Below the pieces are notes generated by a model. That model worked only from the letters and a program-made list of their open reading frames with translations, was not told the DNA's origin and ran no database searches. Below are positions 1 through 7,288 of a stretch of DNA of 11,196 bases, piece after piece. The first letter of the stretch is position 1; every line of letters begins with the position of its first letter. Origin of the DNA: Bacillota bacterium (lineage in GTDB: Bacteria > Bacillota > Clostridia > Lachnospirales > Lachnospiraceae). The DNA lies in the NCBI GenBank assembly GCA_023413555.1, contig JAEZPG010000010.1, positions 1 to 11,196 on the forward strand, written 5' to 3'. The position numbers and the translations under genes were made by a program.

Positions 1-1
1 T

Positions 2-145
2 ACAGATCTTCCAATTATCCCTTTATATATCATTTGTCAAATGACAGAAGTGGTGAAAGGTGTGATTGCTTATATTCTACTAAGGAAGAAAGTATGGGTG
101 AACAATATTGTAACAGGGATGGAACAGAAGGAACCGGTAGAATAA
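2..145 (+). CDS. C-terminal fragment of a probable MATE-family efflux transporter
   Basis: An open frame enters from the left edge and ends at TAA 143-145, giving the last 47 residues of a protein whose start lies outside the window. It reads as one hydrophobic helix with an embedded acidic residue (PLYIICQMTEVVKGVIAYIL), then a basic stop-transfer patch (LRKKVW), then a short polar tail. This resembles the last transmembrane helix and the 'K-W-x-x-N-I/L-V' ending common in MATE (multidrug and toxic compound extrusion) Na+/H+-coupled exporters. A terminator follows 14 nt downstream, consistent with a real gene end. The family call rests on about 45 residues of general resemblance, so another polytopic transporter is possible. 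Confidence 0.6.
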   Translation, partial: TDLPIIPLYIICQMTEVVKGVIAYILLRKKVWVNNIVTGMEQKEPVE

Positions 146-159
146 GGAAAGAGAAAATA

Positions 160-189
160 AAACGGCTTCCCTGACTGGGGAAGCCGTTT
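160..189. terminator. Bidirectional intrinsic terminator
   Basis: A perfect 12-bp stem pairs AAACGGCTTCCC (160-171) with GGGAAGCCGTTT (178-189) around a 6-nt loop. A T-rich tract follows on the + strand (CTCACTTTTTAT). On the minus strand the stem is followed by TTATTTTC. It sits between the convergent MATE-like gene and the HAAS membrane protein gene, so it can serve both. Confidence 0.85.
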
Positions 190-201
190 CTCACTTTTTA
201 T

Positions 202-1215
202 CTAATTCTTAGCCGTAATCACTGCGTTTACTATAATCGCTACAATTCCACACAGTATTCCACCAATGGCATAGACAATAGGGGCGTACTGCCACTTATC
301 CTGGACAAAACCCATATACAGATAGATTATCGTAGCAAATAGCATAATGATACCACAGAGACTACCAATAATATTATTGGATTTTCTCTCTTGTGGAGTT
401 GTCTTATATTCAGTAAGTAGAGCTGTTATGCACCCATAACGCATCCCATTGCGTACTAGAATATATACAGCAAAGGCTATGATCAGTAAAAATGGAATAA
501 TTGGATAACAACTCTCATCGGAGGTAAAGCCATAGCCAGCGATTAGGAATAGAGGGGAGATCACACACATTAGTACACCGATAATCAGGTACTTGGTAAA
601 GGAAGGCTGCAATGCAGTCTTTTCTGCTTTTAAGAAAGCGGAGGTCTCTTTGTCTAAGCGAATACCCTTAGAAACGTATTCGAATTTGCTCACGTTCATC
701 CCTCCTACAATAAACAATCCTACAGCGATAGCAAGAAAGACGAAGAGCCCAATAAAGCCTAAAATATCATCCTCATCTACCATGATACCAGAGGAAAAGA
801 TATGATCTGTTGCTAACTGATTAAGTAACAACAGAACTACTACGCCTACGATACACAACAGAACGCCTAAAGAAATAAGCTTAGCTGATTTTGCGTAGGA
901 GGCAATATATTCTTTAACTTCTGCCATTGACATAAATCGAAGAGAGCTGTCAGTAGTGGCGTAGGTATCCTCTCCATTATTCTTCTCAAATTCCTTAGTG
1001 GAAGGAAGAAGGTTCATTTCCTCCAATAACTCATCAATGTTGCCAAATTCTGAGATTACAATTCCAACCGCTTCGTGCTCAGATTTGCCATCGGCCTTTA
1101 ATTCATTGTATTTGTCCAACATATTACTCAGTATTTCTTCCTTGGCACGCATAATAGCGTTGGTTGTTGGAAGAGTGCGAAATACATTTTCTACATAAGC
1201 TGTAATGGTTTCCAT
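202..1215 (-). CDS. HAAS/permease-prefix-type membrane protein, partner of PadR
   Basis: The 337-aa protein has a cytoplasmic helical N-terminal domain of about 70 residues (METITAYVENVF, ILSNMLDKYNEL, SEFGNIDELLEEM). This has the look of the HAAS / 'permease prefix' domain that accompanies PadR regulators in Firmicutes. Six hydrophobic helices follow at about residues 112-132, 151-172, 209-229, 237-255, 282-303 and 311-333. The start ATG overlaps the PadR stop by one base (TAATG), with AAGGAG (1224-1229 complement) inside the end of padR, so translation is probably coupled. In known PadR-HAAS pairs the membrane protein is co-controlled with the regulator, often in envelope-stress or antimicrobial responses. 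No catalytic motif is visible and the molecular role is unknown. The domain assignment is by eye. Confidence 0.8.
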   Translation of the reverse strand: METITAYVENVFRTLPTTNAIMRAKEEILSNMLDKYNELKADGKSEHEAVGIVISEFGNIDELLEEMNLLPSTKEFEKNNGEDTYATTDSSLRFMSMAEVKEYIASYAKSAKLISLGVLLCIVGVVVLLLLNQLATDHIFSSGIMVDEDDILGFIGLFVFLAIAVGLFIVGGMNVSKFEYVSKGIRLDKETSAFLKAEKTALQPSFTKYLIIGVLMCVISPLFLIAGYGFTSDESCYPIIPFLLIIAFAVYILVRNGMRYGCITALLTEYKTTPQERKSNNIIGSLCGIIMLFATIIYLYMGFVQDKWQYAPIVYAIGGILCGIVAIIVNAVITAKN

Positions 1216-1568
1216 TATTCCATCTCCTTAATAAAATGATCTACTAGATTTTGGGTAAGCTGCCATTCTGTGCATTTTTGCAAATAATAGTCTCTTCCCT
1301 CTTCGGTAATGTGGTAATAGGTTCTCCGTTTTCCTTGGGTCTCTTCGCCAAAATAAGATTCAATAAGGCCGTTTTTTTCAAGTCGATTAAATGCGGAGTA
1401 TAAAGTTGTTTCTTTTATTGTGTACGTGTCCTTAGATTGAAGTCGAATGGTCTTACTGATTTCATATCCGTAGGAATCTTGTTCTAATAAAGTGTATAGG
1501 ATAAACACATCATTATAACCACGTAACACATCGCTGCTTATGGGATAGGTCAAGTTCTCTACTGCCAT
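1215..1568 (-). CDS. PadR family transcriptional regulator
   Basis: The 117-aa winged-helix DNA-binding protein shows the PadR hallmarks: DSYGYEISKTI at 31-41, the helix-turn-helix TIKETTLYSAFNRLEKNGLIES at about 50-71 with recognition helix near 53-66, and a wing with GKRRTYYHITEEG at 79-91. One C-terminal helix (about 92-116) would serve for dimerisation, the short 'PadR-s2' layout. The start is set by AAGGAGGTG (1575-1583 complement), 6 nt upstream of ATG. It is the first gene of a two-gene operon with the HAAS membrane protein. PadR proteins usually repress their own operon and are relieved by small ligands; the repeats in its promoter support autoregulation. The ligand cannot be read from the sequence. 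Confidence 0.93.
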   Translation of the reverse strand: MAVENLTYPISSDVLRGYNDVFILYTLLEQDSYGYEISKTIRLQSKDTYTIKETTLYSAFNRLEKNGLIESYFGEETQGKRRTYYHITEEGRDYYLQKCTEWQLTQNLVDHFIKEME

Positions 1569-1598
1569 TCAAGCACCTCCTTAGATTGTTTTGTACAA

Positions 1599-1655
1599 TA
1601 CTACGACAGATGTACTACGTCTGATGAAGTAATTATACTACCACTACTACGACAG
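1599..1655. repeat. Three-copy 11-bp repeat, candidate PadR operator
   Basis: TACTACGACAG occurs at 1599-1609 and 1645-1655, and a variant TACTACGTCTG at 1613-1623. Two copies lie between the -10 and the padR ribosome-binding site and one lies in the promoter spacer. The middle region also forms an imperfect inverted repeat: CAGATGT (1607-1613), 3 nt, ACGTCTG (1617-1623). The placement is what a repressor-operator array for autoregulation would show. The assignment to PadR rests on position. TACTAC half-sites also resemble BlaI/MecI-type operators, so another repressor is possible. Confidence 0.6.
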
Positions 1656-1660
1656 GTAAA
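1632..1660 (-). promoter_or_regulatory. Promoter of the padR-HAAS operon
   Basis: On the minus strand a -35 TTTACC (1655-1660) and a perfect -10 TATAAT (1632-1637) are separated by 17 bp. One copy of the TACTACGACAG element (1645-1655) fills the spacer and touches the -35, where a bound repressor would block RNA polymerase. Confidence 0.7.
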
Positions 1661-1785
1661 GTACTTTTTTAAAAAATTAATATAATTTGATTGACAATAA
1701 TCGACTAAATACGACATTAACGTGTACAAAGTATGCTATGAAGGGGGGAAGGAGCGAATAAACATAAGTTTATCGGGGAATATTC

Positions 1786-1813
1786 TTGTAATCGTAAGTT
1801 TTTGTGATAAAAT
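1786..1813 (+). promoter_or_regulatory. Candidate asnS promoter (extended -10)
   Basis: -35 TTGTAA (1786-1791), a 16-bp spacer, and -10 TAAAAT (1808-1813) preceded by TG at 1805-1806 (TGnTAAAAT extended -10). The predicted 5' leader is only about 55 nt. An alternative -35 TTGACA lies at 1691-1696 but no convincing -10 follows it. Confidence 0.5.
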
Positions 1814-1874
1814 AGGTCTATCGGCAAAAATGTATTACCATATAGAATAATAAATATAAGTAAGGAGAACCAAA

Positions 1875-3269
1875 ATGGAATTAGTAACTGTGCGTGAGTT
1901 ATATCGAGAAAAAGAAAAATACATTGGCAAGAAGATTTCAGTTGGTGGTTGGGTAAGAAGCAACCGAGACTCTAAGACCTTCGGCTTCGTTGTCATAAAT
2001 GATGGAAGTTTTTTTGAAACTCTTCAAATTGTGTATAGTGAAGAGAAGATAGGTAATTTTAGCGAAATCGCCAAATTAAATATAGGCTCTGCCATTGTAG
2101 TAACCGGTGTGTTAGTAGCTACTCCTGAGGCGAAGCAGCCATTTGAGATTCAGGCAGAAGAGATTCTTGTCGAGGGTAGTTCTACTGCAGATTATCCACT
2201 ACAGAAGAAGCGTCACTCCTTAGAGTATCTTCGTACCATCGCACATTTGCGTCCAAGAACCAACACCTTCCAGGCAGTATTTCGTGTACGTTCTTTGATT
2301 GCCTACGCGATTCATCAGTACTTTCAAGAGAGAAACTTTGTCTATGTTCACACTCCACTAATCACCGGAAGTGACTGTGAAGGCGCTGGAGAGATGTTCC
2401 GTGTTACCACCTTAGACTTAAATAATGTTCCTAAGACAGAGGAGGGCAAGGTGGATGTAAAGCAGGATTTCTTTGGTAAGGAGACGAATCTGACAGTAAG
2501 CGGTCAGTTAAATGGTGAGACCTATGCTCTAGCATTTCGTGATATCTATACGTTCGGACCAACCTTTAGAGCGGAAAATTCCAACACCACACGTCATGCA
2601 GCAGAGTTCTGGATGATTGAGCCTGAGATAGCATTTGCAGACTTAAAGGACGACATGATTCTGGCAGAAGGGATGATTAAATACATTATCAAATATGTAC
2701 TAGAGCATGCTCCTGAGGAAATGAATTTCTTCAACTCTTTTGTAGACAAGGGCTTATTAGAACGTCTAAACCACGTTGCTAACTCTGATTTTGGTCATGT
2801 AACCTATACAGAGGCCATTGAAATCTTAGAGAAGCATAATGATAAATTCGAATATAAAGTAAGTTGGGGCTGTGATCTACAGACTGAGCATGAGAGATAC
2901 TTAACAGAGGAAATCTATAAAAAGCCAGTCTTTGTTACCGATTATCCAAAGGAAATCAAAGCCTTCTATATGAAGATGAATGAAGATAACAAGACGGTTG
3001 CAGCCATGGACTTACTGGTTCCTGGCATTGGAGAGATCATCGGAGGAAGCCAGAGAGAGGATGACTATGAGAAGTTAGCTGCTCGTATGAATGAGCTAGG
3101 CTTAAAGGAAGAAGACTATGGCTTCTATATGGACCTTCGTAAATATGGTTCTGTGCGCCATGCAGGCTTTGGCCTTGGCTTTGAACGTTGTGTTATGTAT
3201 CTGACTGGTATGGGTAACATCCGTGATGTTATTCCATTCCCTAGAACTGTAAATAATTGCGAACTATAA
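1875..3269 (+). CDS. asnS: Asparaginyl-tRNA synthetase
   Basis: The 464-aa class IIb aminoacyl-tRNA synthetase charges tRNA-Asn with asparagine using ATP, in the cytoplasm. The N-terminal OB-fold anticodon-binding domain covers about 18-100 (KKISVGGWVRSNRDSKTFGF). The class II catalytic core follows with motif 1 near 150-162 (FQERNFVYVHTPL), the 'GSDCEGAGEMF' block at 165-175, motif 2 at about 229-250 (PTFRAENSNTTRHAAEFW) and motif 3 at 430-440 (AGFGLGFERCV), then IRDVIPFPR near the end. GEMF and the AENS-N-T-RH signature separate AsnRS from AspRS and LysRS. Length matches the bacterial family (about 465) and no key motif is missing. AAGGAG (1862-1867) precedes the ATG. It is a single-gene unit with its own promoter and terminator, and no T-box consensus (TGGNACCGCG type) is seen upstream. 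Confidence 0.98.
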   Translation: MELVTVRELYREKEKYIGKKISVGGWVRSNRDSKTFGFVVINDGSFFETLQIVYSEEKIGNFSEIAKLNIGSAIVVTGVLVATPEAKQPFEIQAEEILVEGSSTADYPLQKKRHSLEYLRTIAHLRPRTNTFQAVFRVRSLIAYAIHQYFQERNFVYVHTPLITGSDCEGAGEMFRVTTLDLNNVPKTEEGKVDVKQDFFGKETNLTVSGQLNGETYALAFRDIYTFGPTFRAENSNTTRHAAEFWMIEPEIAFADLKDDMILAEGMIKYIIKYVLEHAPEEMNFFNSFVDKGLLERLNHVANSDFGHVTYTEAIEILEKHNDKFEYKVSWGCDLQTEHERYLTEEIYKKPVFVTDYPKEIKAFYMKMNEDNKTVAAMDLLVPGIGEIIGGSQREDDYEKLAARMNELGLKEEDYGFYMDLRKYGSVRHAGFGLGFERCVMYLTGMGNIRDVIPFPRTVNNCEL

Positions 3270-3282
3270 TAATAGAAAAGAG

Positions 3283-3318
3283 AAAGGGGTCCCTGCCTTC
3301 AGGAAAGGACCTCTTTTA
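3283..3318 (+). terminator. Intrinsic terminator of asnS
   Basis: AAAGGGGTCC (3283-3292) pairs with GGACCTCTTT (3307-3316), a 10-bp stem with one G-U pair. The loop can itself fold (CTG/CAG), and the tail is TTTTATCTT. It begins 14 nt after the asnS stop. Confidence 0.8.
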
Positions 3319-3362
3319 TCTTGTGCGCCACCCAGACTTGAGGTAATTGTTATGTGGAATAT

Positions 3363-3391
3363 TTGAATATTTAAAGAAAATAATATATAAT
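3363..3391 (+). promoter_or_regulatory. Promoter of the DUF2500-like gene
   Basis: -35 TTGAAT (3363-3368), a 17-bp spacer, and a perfect -10 TATAAT (3386-3391), followed by a leader of about 45 nt to the ATG at 3442. Confidence 0.75.
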
Positions 3392-3441
3392 TAATCTAGT
3401 GTTTTATTGTAATTAAACTTTAATTTTGGGAGGTTACTAAT

Positions 3442-3831
3442 ATGGGGTTTGGCTTTAATAGTGATATAGACTCTTTTCCTGGCACGGGTTTCTCAATTGT
3501 CTTTTTTCTTATCTTTGGGATGATTATTGCACTATTTATCTTTGTTATTGTTAGAGGCATTATGACCTGGAACCATAATAATCATTCTCCCAGACTGACA
3601 GTAGATGCGATCATTGTCTCTAGGCGCATGGATGCATCTCATCATCACAATAATGGTGCTGGACATGTTGGTACATCATACTCACGGTATTATGTAACTT
3701 TTCAAGTGGTGAGTGGTGATCGGATAGAATTATTGGTTGATGGAAGTGAATATGGAATGTTAGCGGAAGGAGACCGTGGTCAATTGACTTTTCAAGGGAC
3801 ACGTTATCTTGAATTTAAAAGAATATACTGA
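3442..3831 (+). CDS. DUF2500-like single-pass membrane protein
   Basis: The 129-aa protein has one transmembrane helix (about 17-38, FSIVFFLIFGMIIALFIFVI) followed by a soluble beta-rich domain. The SPRLTVDAIIVSRRM stretch (49-63), a His-rich loop (HHHNN, 67-71), YYVTFQVVSGDRIEL (83-97) and EYGMLAEGDRGQLTFQGTRY (103-122) match my recollection of the DUF2500 family found in Firmicutes. Function is unknown; the fold suggests a membrane-tethered OB/SH3-like beta domain. GGGAGG (3428-3433) precedes the ATG. The gene is monocistronic, with its own promoter and a downstream hairpin. The His cluster could bind metal, but that is speculation. Confidence 0.85.
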   Translation: MGFGFNSDIDSFPGTGFSIVFFLIFGMIIALFIFVIVRGIMTWNHNNHSPRLTVDAIIVSRRMDASHHHNNGAGHVGTSYSRYYVTFQVVSGDRIELLVDGSEYGMLAEGDRGQLTFQGTRYLEFKRIY

Positions 3832-3869
3832 TAGGAAGTTGCATCTAATTACATAGAGGGATGAAAGAG

Positions 3870-3903
3870 AAGCGGTCTTCGTCGTTGGAGGGAGGCTGCT
3901 TTT
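3870..3903 (+). terminator. Probable terminator of the DUF2500-like gene
   Basis: AAGCGGTCTTC (3870-3880) pairs with GGAGGCTGCTT (3891-3901) over 11 bp including three G-U pairs. The loop is 10 nt and the right arm ends in a short TTTT run. It is weaker than the other hairpins in the window. Confidence 0.6.
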
Positions 3904-3951
3904 ACATACTATTTTACATTTTACAATTCTACAAAATTAGACGCTCACTGG

Positions 3952-3980
3952 TTGATGATTAACAGTTTTTATGCTATAGT
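3952..3980 (+). promoter_or_regulatory. Promoter of the ABC-transporter operon
   Basis: -35 TTGATG (3952-3957), a 17-bp spacer, and -10 TATAGT (3975-3980) preceded by TGC (extended -10), with about 50 nt to the first ATG at 4035. No clear operator repeat and no local regulator gene are seen for this operon. Confidence 0.75.
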
Positions 3981-4034
3981 TCGTAACATAAACAGGTTAT
4001 TGAATAAAACAATTACAAGTTAGGAGGCGATCTC

Positions 4035-4946
4035 ATGTCGGTAATTGAAGTGAGCCATTTAACCAAGGATTACGGAAGTGGTCGAGGAGTATTTGATGTT
4101 TCGATACATGTAAAAGAGGGCGAATGTTTTGGATTTCTTGGACCCAATGGTGCAGGTAAGACAACAACAATTCGTCATTTGATGGGTTTTTCTAAGCCAC
4201 AAAAGGGAACATGCTACATAGCAGGCCTAGATAGTTGGCAAGACGCTGCCAACCTAAAACACACAGTGGGTTATCTTCCGGGAGAGGTTGCCTTACCAAG
4301 AGGGCTGACTGGTGTGGAATTTTTAAATATGATGAAGAAAATGCGAAAGATGCAGGATGATCGCTATCTTAAGGAGTTGCTTGATCGATTCGAGCTAGAT
4401 CCAACTATGGACATTCATCAGATGAGTTTAGGGGTGAAACGCAAATTAGCAGTAGTTACTGCTTTTATGCATGATCCAGATATTCTGATTTTGGATGAAC
4501 CAACATCGGGGTTAGACCCAATTATGCAACAAACCTTCATTCAGTATATTCTTTCAGAGAAGACCAGAAAGAAAACAATCCTGCTTTCCTCCCATATCTT
4601 CCATGAGATAGATGAAACCTGTGATCGAATCTCCATTATTAAAGATGGTAAGATCGAAGCGGATTTTGAAGCGGCAGATCTAAAAAACCGCAGTCAAAAG
4701 ATTTATAGAGTTTCCTTTGAAGATAAAGAGTCCTATGAGTTATTTACCGCTATGCCTTATCAATTCACCTCAAAGAATCCCGGCAAATTGAGAGCCAGAG
4801 TGGCCGTTAAGAATCAGGAGATTACAAAGCTAATCAGTGATGTGACGGAACTTAGCATAATTGATTTTCAGGAGATTCCATTTACCCTTGAGGATTATTT
4901 TATGCAGTTCTATAAAGAAGAGCGGACATTTGAGGGGGTACGATAA
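4035..4946 (+). CDS. ABC transporter ATP-binding protein (first of two)
   Basis: The 303-aa nucleotide-binding subunit of an ABC-2-type exporter is cytoplasmic and energises the permease encoded two genes downstream. Walker A is GPNGAGKT (36-43), the signature is degenerate SLGVK (131-135, not LSGGQ), Walker B is ILILDEP (150-156) with D-loop SGLD, and the H-loop is SSH with H187. The Q-loop region reads GYLPGE (79-84) with no obvious Gln. Residues about 210-303 form a C-terminal extension. AGGAGG (4022-4027) sets the start. The stop overlaps the next ATG by one base (TAATG). It resembles BcrA/CcmA-type ATPases used for peptide-antibiotic resistance or unknown exports; the substrate cannot be deduced. 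Confidence 0.93.
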   Translation: MSVIEVSHLTKDYGSGRGVFDVSIHVKEGECFGFLGPNGAGKTTTIRHLMGFSKPQKGTCYIAGLDSWQDAANLKHTVGYLPGEVALPRGLTGVEFLNMMKKMRKMQDDRYLKELLDRFELDPTMDIHQMSLGVKRKLAVVTAFMHDPDILILDEPTSGLDPIMQQTFIQYILSEKTRKKTILLSSHIFHEIDETCDRISIIKDGKIEADFEAADLKNRSQKIYRVSFEDKESYELFTAMPYQFTSKNPGKLRARVAVKNQEITKLISDVTELSIIDFQEIPFTLEDYFMQFYKEERTFEGVR

Positions 4947-5869
4947 TGAGGGATACTATCATTCAAATAAAAAATTTGACGAAGGAGTATGGTAGTAGCA
5001 GAGGTATTTTTGATATTAATCTGGAAGTGAAATGTGGAGAGGTCTATGGATTTATTGGGACCAATGGCTCTGGGAAAACTACGACAATTCGTAATATGAT
5101 GGGATTTATTCGGCCGGATCATGGAGAGGTGAACATACTTGGCATGGATTCCTGGAAGAAATCCGTGGACATCAAAAAGTATATCAGCTATGTTCCAGGT
5201 GAAATTGCCTTTCCTAAGTTGGCAACGGGCTCCGCATTTTTAAAATCCCAGGCAGAATACTTAAATGTTTCAGATTATACCTATATGAATGAATTAATCA
5301 GCCGTTTTCAGCTGGATCCCTCTGCTAATCTAAAGCGAATGAGTAAAGGGATGAAGCAGAAGACTGCATTAGTTGCAGCACTCATGGGAGATAAGGATAT
5401 CTTAATTCTAGATGAACCTACAACAGGCCTGGATCCTCTCATGCGAGAGGTATTCTTAAATCTGATTCGTGAGGAAAAGGCAAAGGGTAAGACTATTTTT
5501 ATGTCCAGTCATATCTTTGAAGAGATTGAGGAGGTCTGTGATAAGGCAGCTATGATTAAAGATGGTCATCTCTTTGATGTAATCGATGTGTATGAGTTAC
5601 GCCATGGTGTGGAAAAAACCTTTTATGTCACTTTTGCCAATCCTTCAGATAAGGATAGTGTCATGAGACGATGTGGGTCTGTACACTGTGTAGACGAGAA
5701 AGCTTCTAATATGTTAAAAATTACTTTTCCAATGAGGAAAACAAAGCATATATTATCTTTGTTAAAGGATTACAACATTACCTCTCTTTCAGAGGAGCAT
5801 GACACACTGGAGAATCATTTTAAAACAGTGTTTGAGAAGGGGGAAAAAGAGAATGCAGGTAGAAAATAA
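4946..5869 (+). CDS. ABC transporter ATP-binding protein (second of two, paralogue)
   Basis: The 307-aa nucleotide-binding subunit aligns with the preceding ATPase without gaps over roughly its first 220 residues at what looks like over 40% identity, so the pair arose by duplication. Walker A is GTNGSGKT (38-45), the signature SKGMK (133-137), Walker B ILILDEP (152-158), and the H-loop SSH with H189. The Q-loop region again reads SYVPGE (81-86). The C-terminal domains differ more, which suggests specialised contacts or a heterodimer. Translation is coupled to the first gene through TAATG, with GAGGGGG just upstream. Its end overlaps the permease start by 17 nt. Confidence 0.93.
   Translation: MRDTIIQIKNLTKEYGSSRGIFDINLEVKCGEVYGFIGTNGSGKTTTIRNMMGFIRPDHGEVNILGMDSWKKSVDIKKYISYVPGEIAFPKLATGSAFLKSQAEYLNVSDYTYMNELISRFQLDPSANLKRMSKGMKQKTALVAALMGDKDILILDEPTTGLDPLMREVFLNLIREEKAKGKTIFMSSHIFEEIEEVCDKAAMIKDGHLFDVIDVYELRHGVEKTFYVTFANPSDKDSVMRRCGSVHCVDEKASNMLKITFPMRKTKHILSLLKDYNITSLSEEHDTLENHFKTVFEKGEKENAGRK
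5837..5843 (+). promoter_or_regulatory. Ribosome-binding site fixing the permease start
   Basis: AAGGGGG at 5837-5843 sits 9 nt before ATG 5853-5855, inside the end of the second ATPase gene. The upstream in-frame ATG at 5799 and the downstream one at 5874 lack a comparable site, so 5853 is chosen. Confidence 0.75.
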
Positions 5870-7046
5870 AGCAATGAGGGTTTTTTCAGGCCCTCTTATG
5901 AAACAGAATATTAAGGCAAACTGGATACTGGCTGTGGTGATAGCTCTGATTATGTGCCTGCTGACTAATGTGATTAACTTTGCCTCCAGTATTATGGACA
6001 CCTCTGGGGTGGATGATAAGGTACAGGAAGCGCAAGCGGAGTTCTATTCTCATCTATATGCCATTGCTTCTTATAATGAGCAGGCAGGAGCAAAGCTTTC
6101 CTATGAGGACTTCACTTCCACCAAGGATCACACTGCTTATGACCAAGTGTTTGCCATGGTATCTAAGCAGTCTGAAAATGACTTTAGTAGTACAAAGTTT
6201 TCAGAGGCAGCAAAGGTACTAGAGGATACAGACACCTCGATGGATACTTATGTAAGGCAGTTTGAATATGTGTATGCTTTAGACAATACAAAAGGTTGCT
6301 TTGAAGGTGGAGAATTAGGTGTAGATGACATGATGAAAACCATGTTAGAGACTATGGGGGTTAACCCCGACCTAGTAAAAAACCTTAGTAAGATGGATAC
6401 CACAGCTTTGATGAATACCATGTATTTTACGGTCATGGGCATTCTGCCAATCTTTTTATTTATTGTAATTGTAGCCAATTCCCTGATTGCTAGCCAGGTG
6501 GATAGCGGTTCTTTGGCATATGTACTTTCTACCCCAACGAAACGCTCGGCAGTTGCCATTACCCAAGCGGTATTTATGATTGTGGCACCCCTTGTGATTC
6601 TTATTGTGGTATGTTTTTCCCGCATAGTATCCTCATGGATTTTATTCGGTGATCTTTCCATAAAGGAGAACCTATATCTTTATCTTGGAATGTACCTATT
6701 GGTGGAAGCAGTTGGAGCACTTTGCTATATGGGCAGCTGCATCTTTAATCGAAGCAGTAAGTCCATGTCATTTGGCGGCGGCTTGGCAGTATGGTTTTTC
6801 CTCGCATCCTTACTTGGCATGTTTGGTACAAGTAATATGGTCAACTTAGGCATGGGTGTAAAAGAGCTTGGAATTTTCAATAAGCTTACGTTGGTAGGTT
6901 TGTATGACATCATAGCGATTGAAACAGTGGGAACAAATTCAGTGGATTATTCCTTTGTCTGGAAATTTGCAGTCCTTTTTGGAATCGCAGTTGTCTGCTA
7001 TGTAATAGGTTTTGTGCGATTTAAGAAGAAAGACTTGCCATTATAA
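5853..7046 (+). CDS. ABC-2-type transporter permease
   Basis: From the ATG at 5853 the protein is 397 aa. It forms the membrane channel partner of the two ATPases. The predicted layout is a short cytoplasmic head, TM1 (about 24-46), a large extracytoplasmic loop (about 47-190, rich in acidic and polar residues), then TM2 to TM6 at about 192-214, 236-262, 272-298, 306-325 and 368-388, ending in a basic tail (RFKKKDLPL). The segment SGSLAYVLSTPTKRSAVAITQ (about 218-238) is the cytoplasmic coupling region typical of ABC-2 permeases. With one permease per two ATPases, the complex may be a permease homodimer with a mixed ATPase pair. A further in-frame ATG at 5799 would add 18 residues but would run 71 nt into the ATPase gene. 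Confidence 0.88.
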   Translation: MQVENKAMRVFSGPLMKQNIKANWILAVVIALIMCLLTNVINFASSIMDTSGVDDKVQEAQAEFYSHLYAIASYNEQAGAKLSYEDFTSTKDHTAYDQVFAMVSKQSENDFSSTKFSEAAKVLEDTDTSMDTYVRQFEYVYALDNTKGCFEGGELGVDDMMKTMLETMGVNPDLVKNLSKMDTTALMNTMYFTVMGILPIFLFIVIVANSLIASQVDSGSLAYVLSTPTKRSAVAITQAVFMIVAPLVILIVVCFSRIVSSWILFGDLSIKENLYLYLGMYLLVEAVGALCYMGSCIFNRSSKSMSFGGGLAVWFFLASLLGMFGTSNMVNLGMGVKELGIFNKLTLVGLYDIIAIETVGTNSVDYSFVWKFAVLFGIAVVCYVIGFVRFKKKDLPL

Positions 7047-7074
7047 AAGGTAATAGGTTGAAGGAGGATAGGAT

Positions 7075-7275
7075 ATGAATAATAAAGTAAATCAGCTACT
7101 ATTGATTGCGGGATTAGTATTTTCACTTACAGGGATTATCTTTCTTTGCGTTGCTATATTTGCGGATAAGTATAGCAAGTGGTTTCTTTGTATTGCACTG
7201 GGGTGTACGCTTGTCTCCAATCTATTTAACATAACTCGCAAAAGAAGACGGAAGACTGACAGCACAGCCTCGTAA
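7075..7275 (+). CDS. Small two-helix membrane protein, last gene of ABC operon
   Basis: The 66-aa protein has two predicted transmembrane helices (about 7-30 and 33-52) in a hairpin and a strongly basic C-terminus (ITRKRRRKTDS), which places both ends in the cytoplasm by the positive-inside rule. AAGGAGG (7061-7067) lies 7 nt before the ATG. It starts 28 nt after the permease stop and precedes the operon terminator, so it is probably co-transcribed. I recognise no family. It could be a small accessory subunit of the transporter or an unrelated passenger. Confidence 0.75.
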   Translation: MNNKVNQLLLIAGLVFSLTGIIFLCVAIFADKYSKWFLCIALGCTLVSNLFNITRKRRRKTDSTAS

Positions 7276-7288
7276 GATAGTTTTATAT

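Noticed and set aside
593..805. Open frame on + strand inside the HAAS membrane protein gene
   Set aside because: Shadow of the real minus-strand gene; no ribosome-binding site or recognisable protein features.
1599..1655. TACTACGACAG repeats as a possible CRISPR or mobile-element end
   Set aside because: Units are too short, spacing is 3-21 bp, there are no cas genes, and the position over a promoter fits operators better.
1728..1760. GGGGGGAAGGAG motif as the ribosome-binding site of a small gene
   Set aside because: No start codon with an open frame follows; the neighbouring ATG gives only seven codons.
1569..1874. T-box riboswitch upstream of asnS
   Set aside because: No T-box consensus, specifier loop or terminator/antiterminator pair found in the 306-bp gap.
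5799..5852. Earlier permease start at ATG 5799
   Set aside because: It lies 71 nt inside the second ATPase gene without a ribosome-binding site; ATG 5853 has AAGGGGG at good spacing.
6248..6661. 137-codon open frame antisense to the permease
   Set aside because: Low-complexity, basic composition without family features, fully inside a well-supported gene; a shadow frame.
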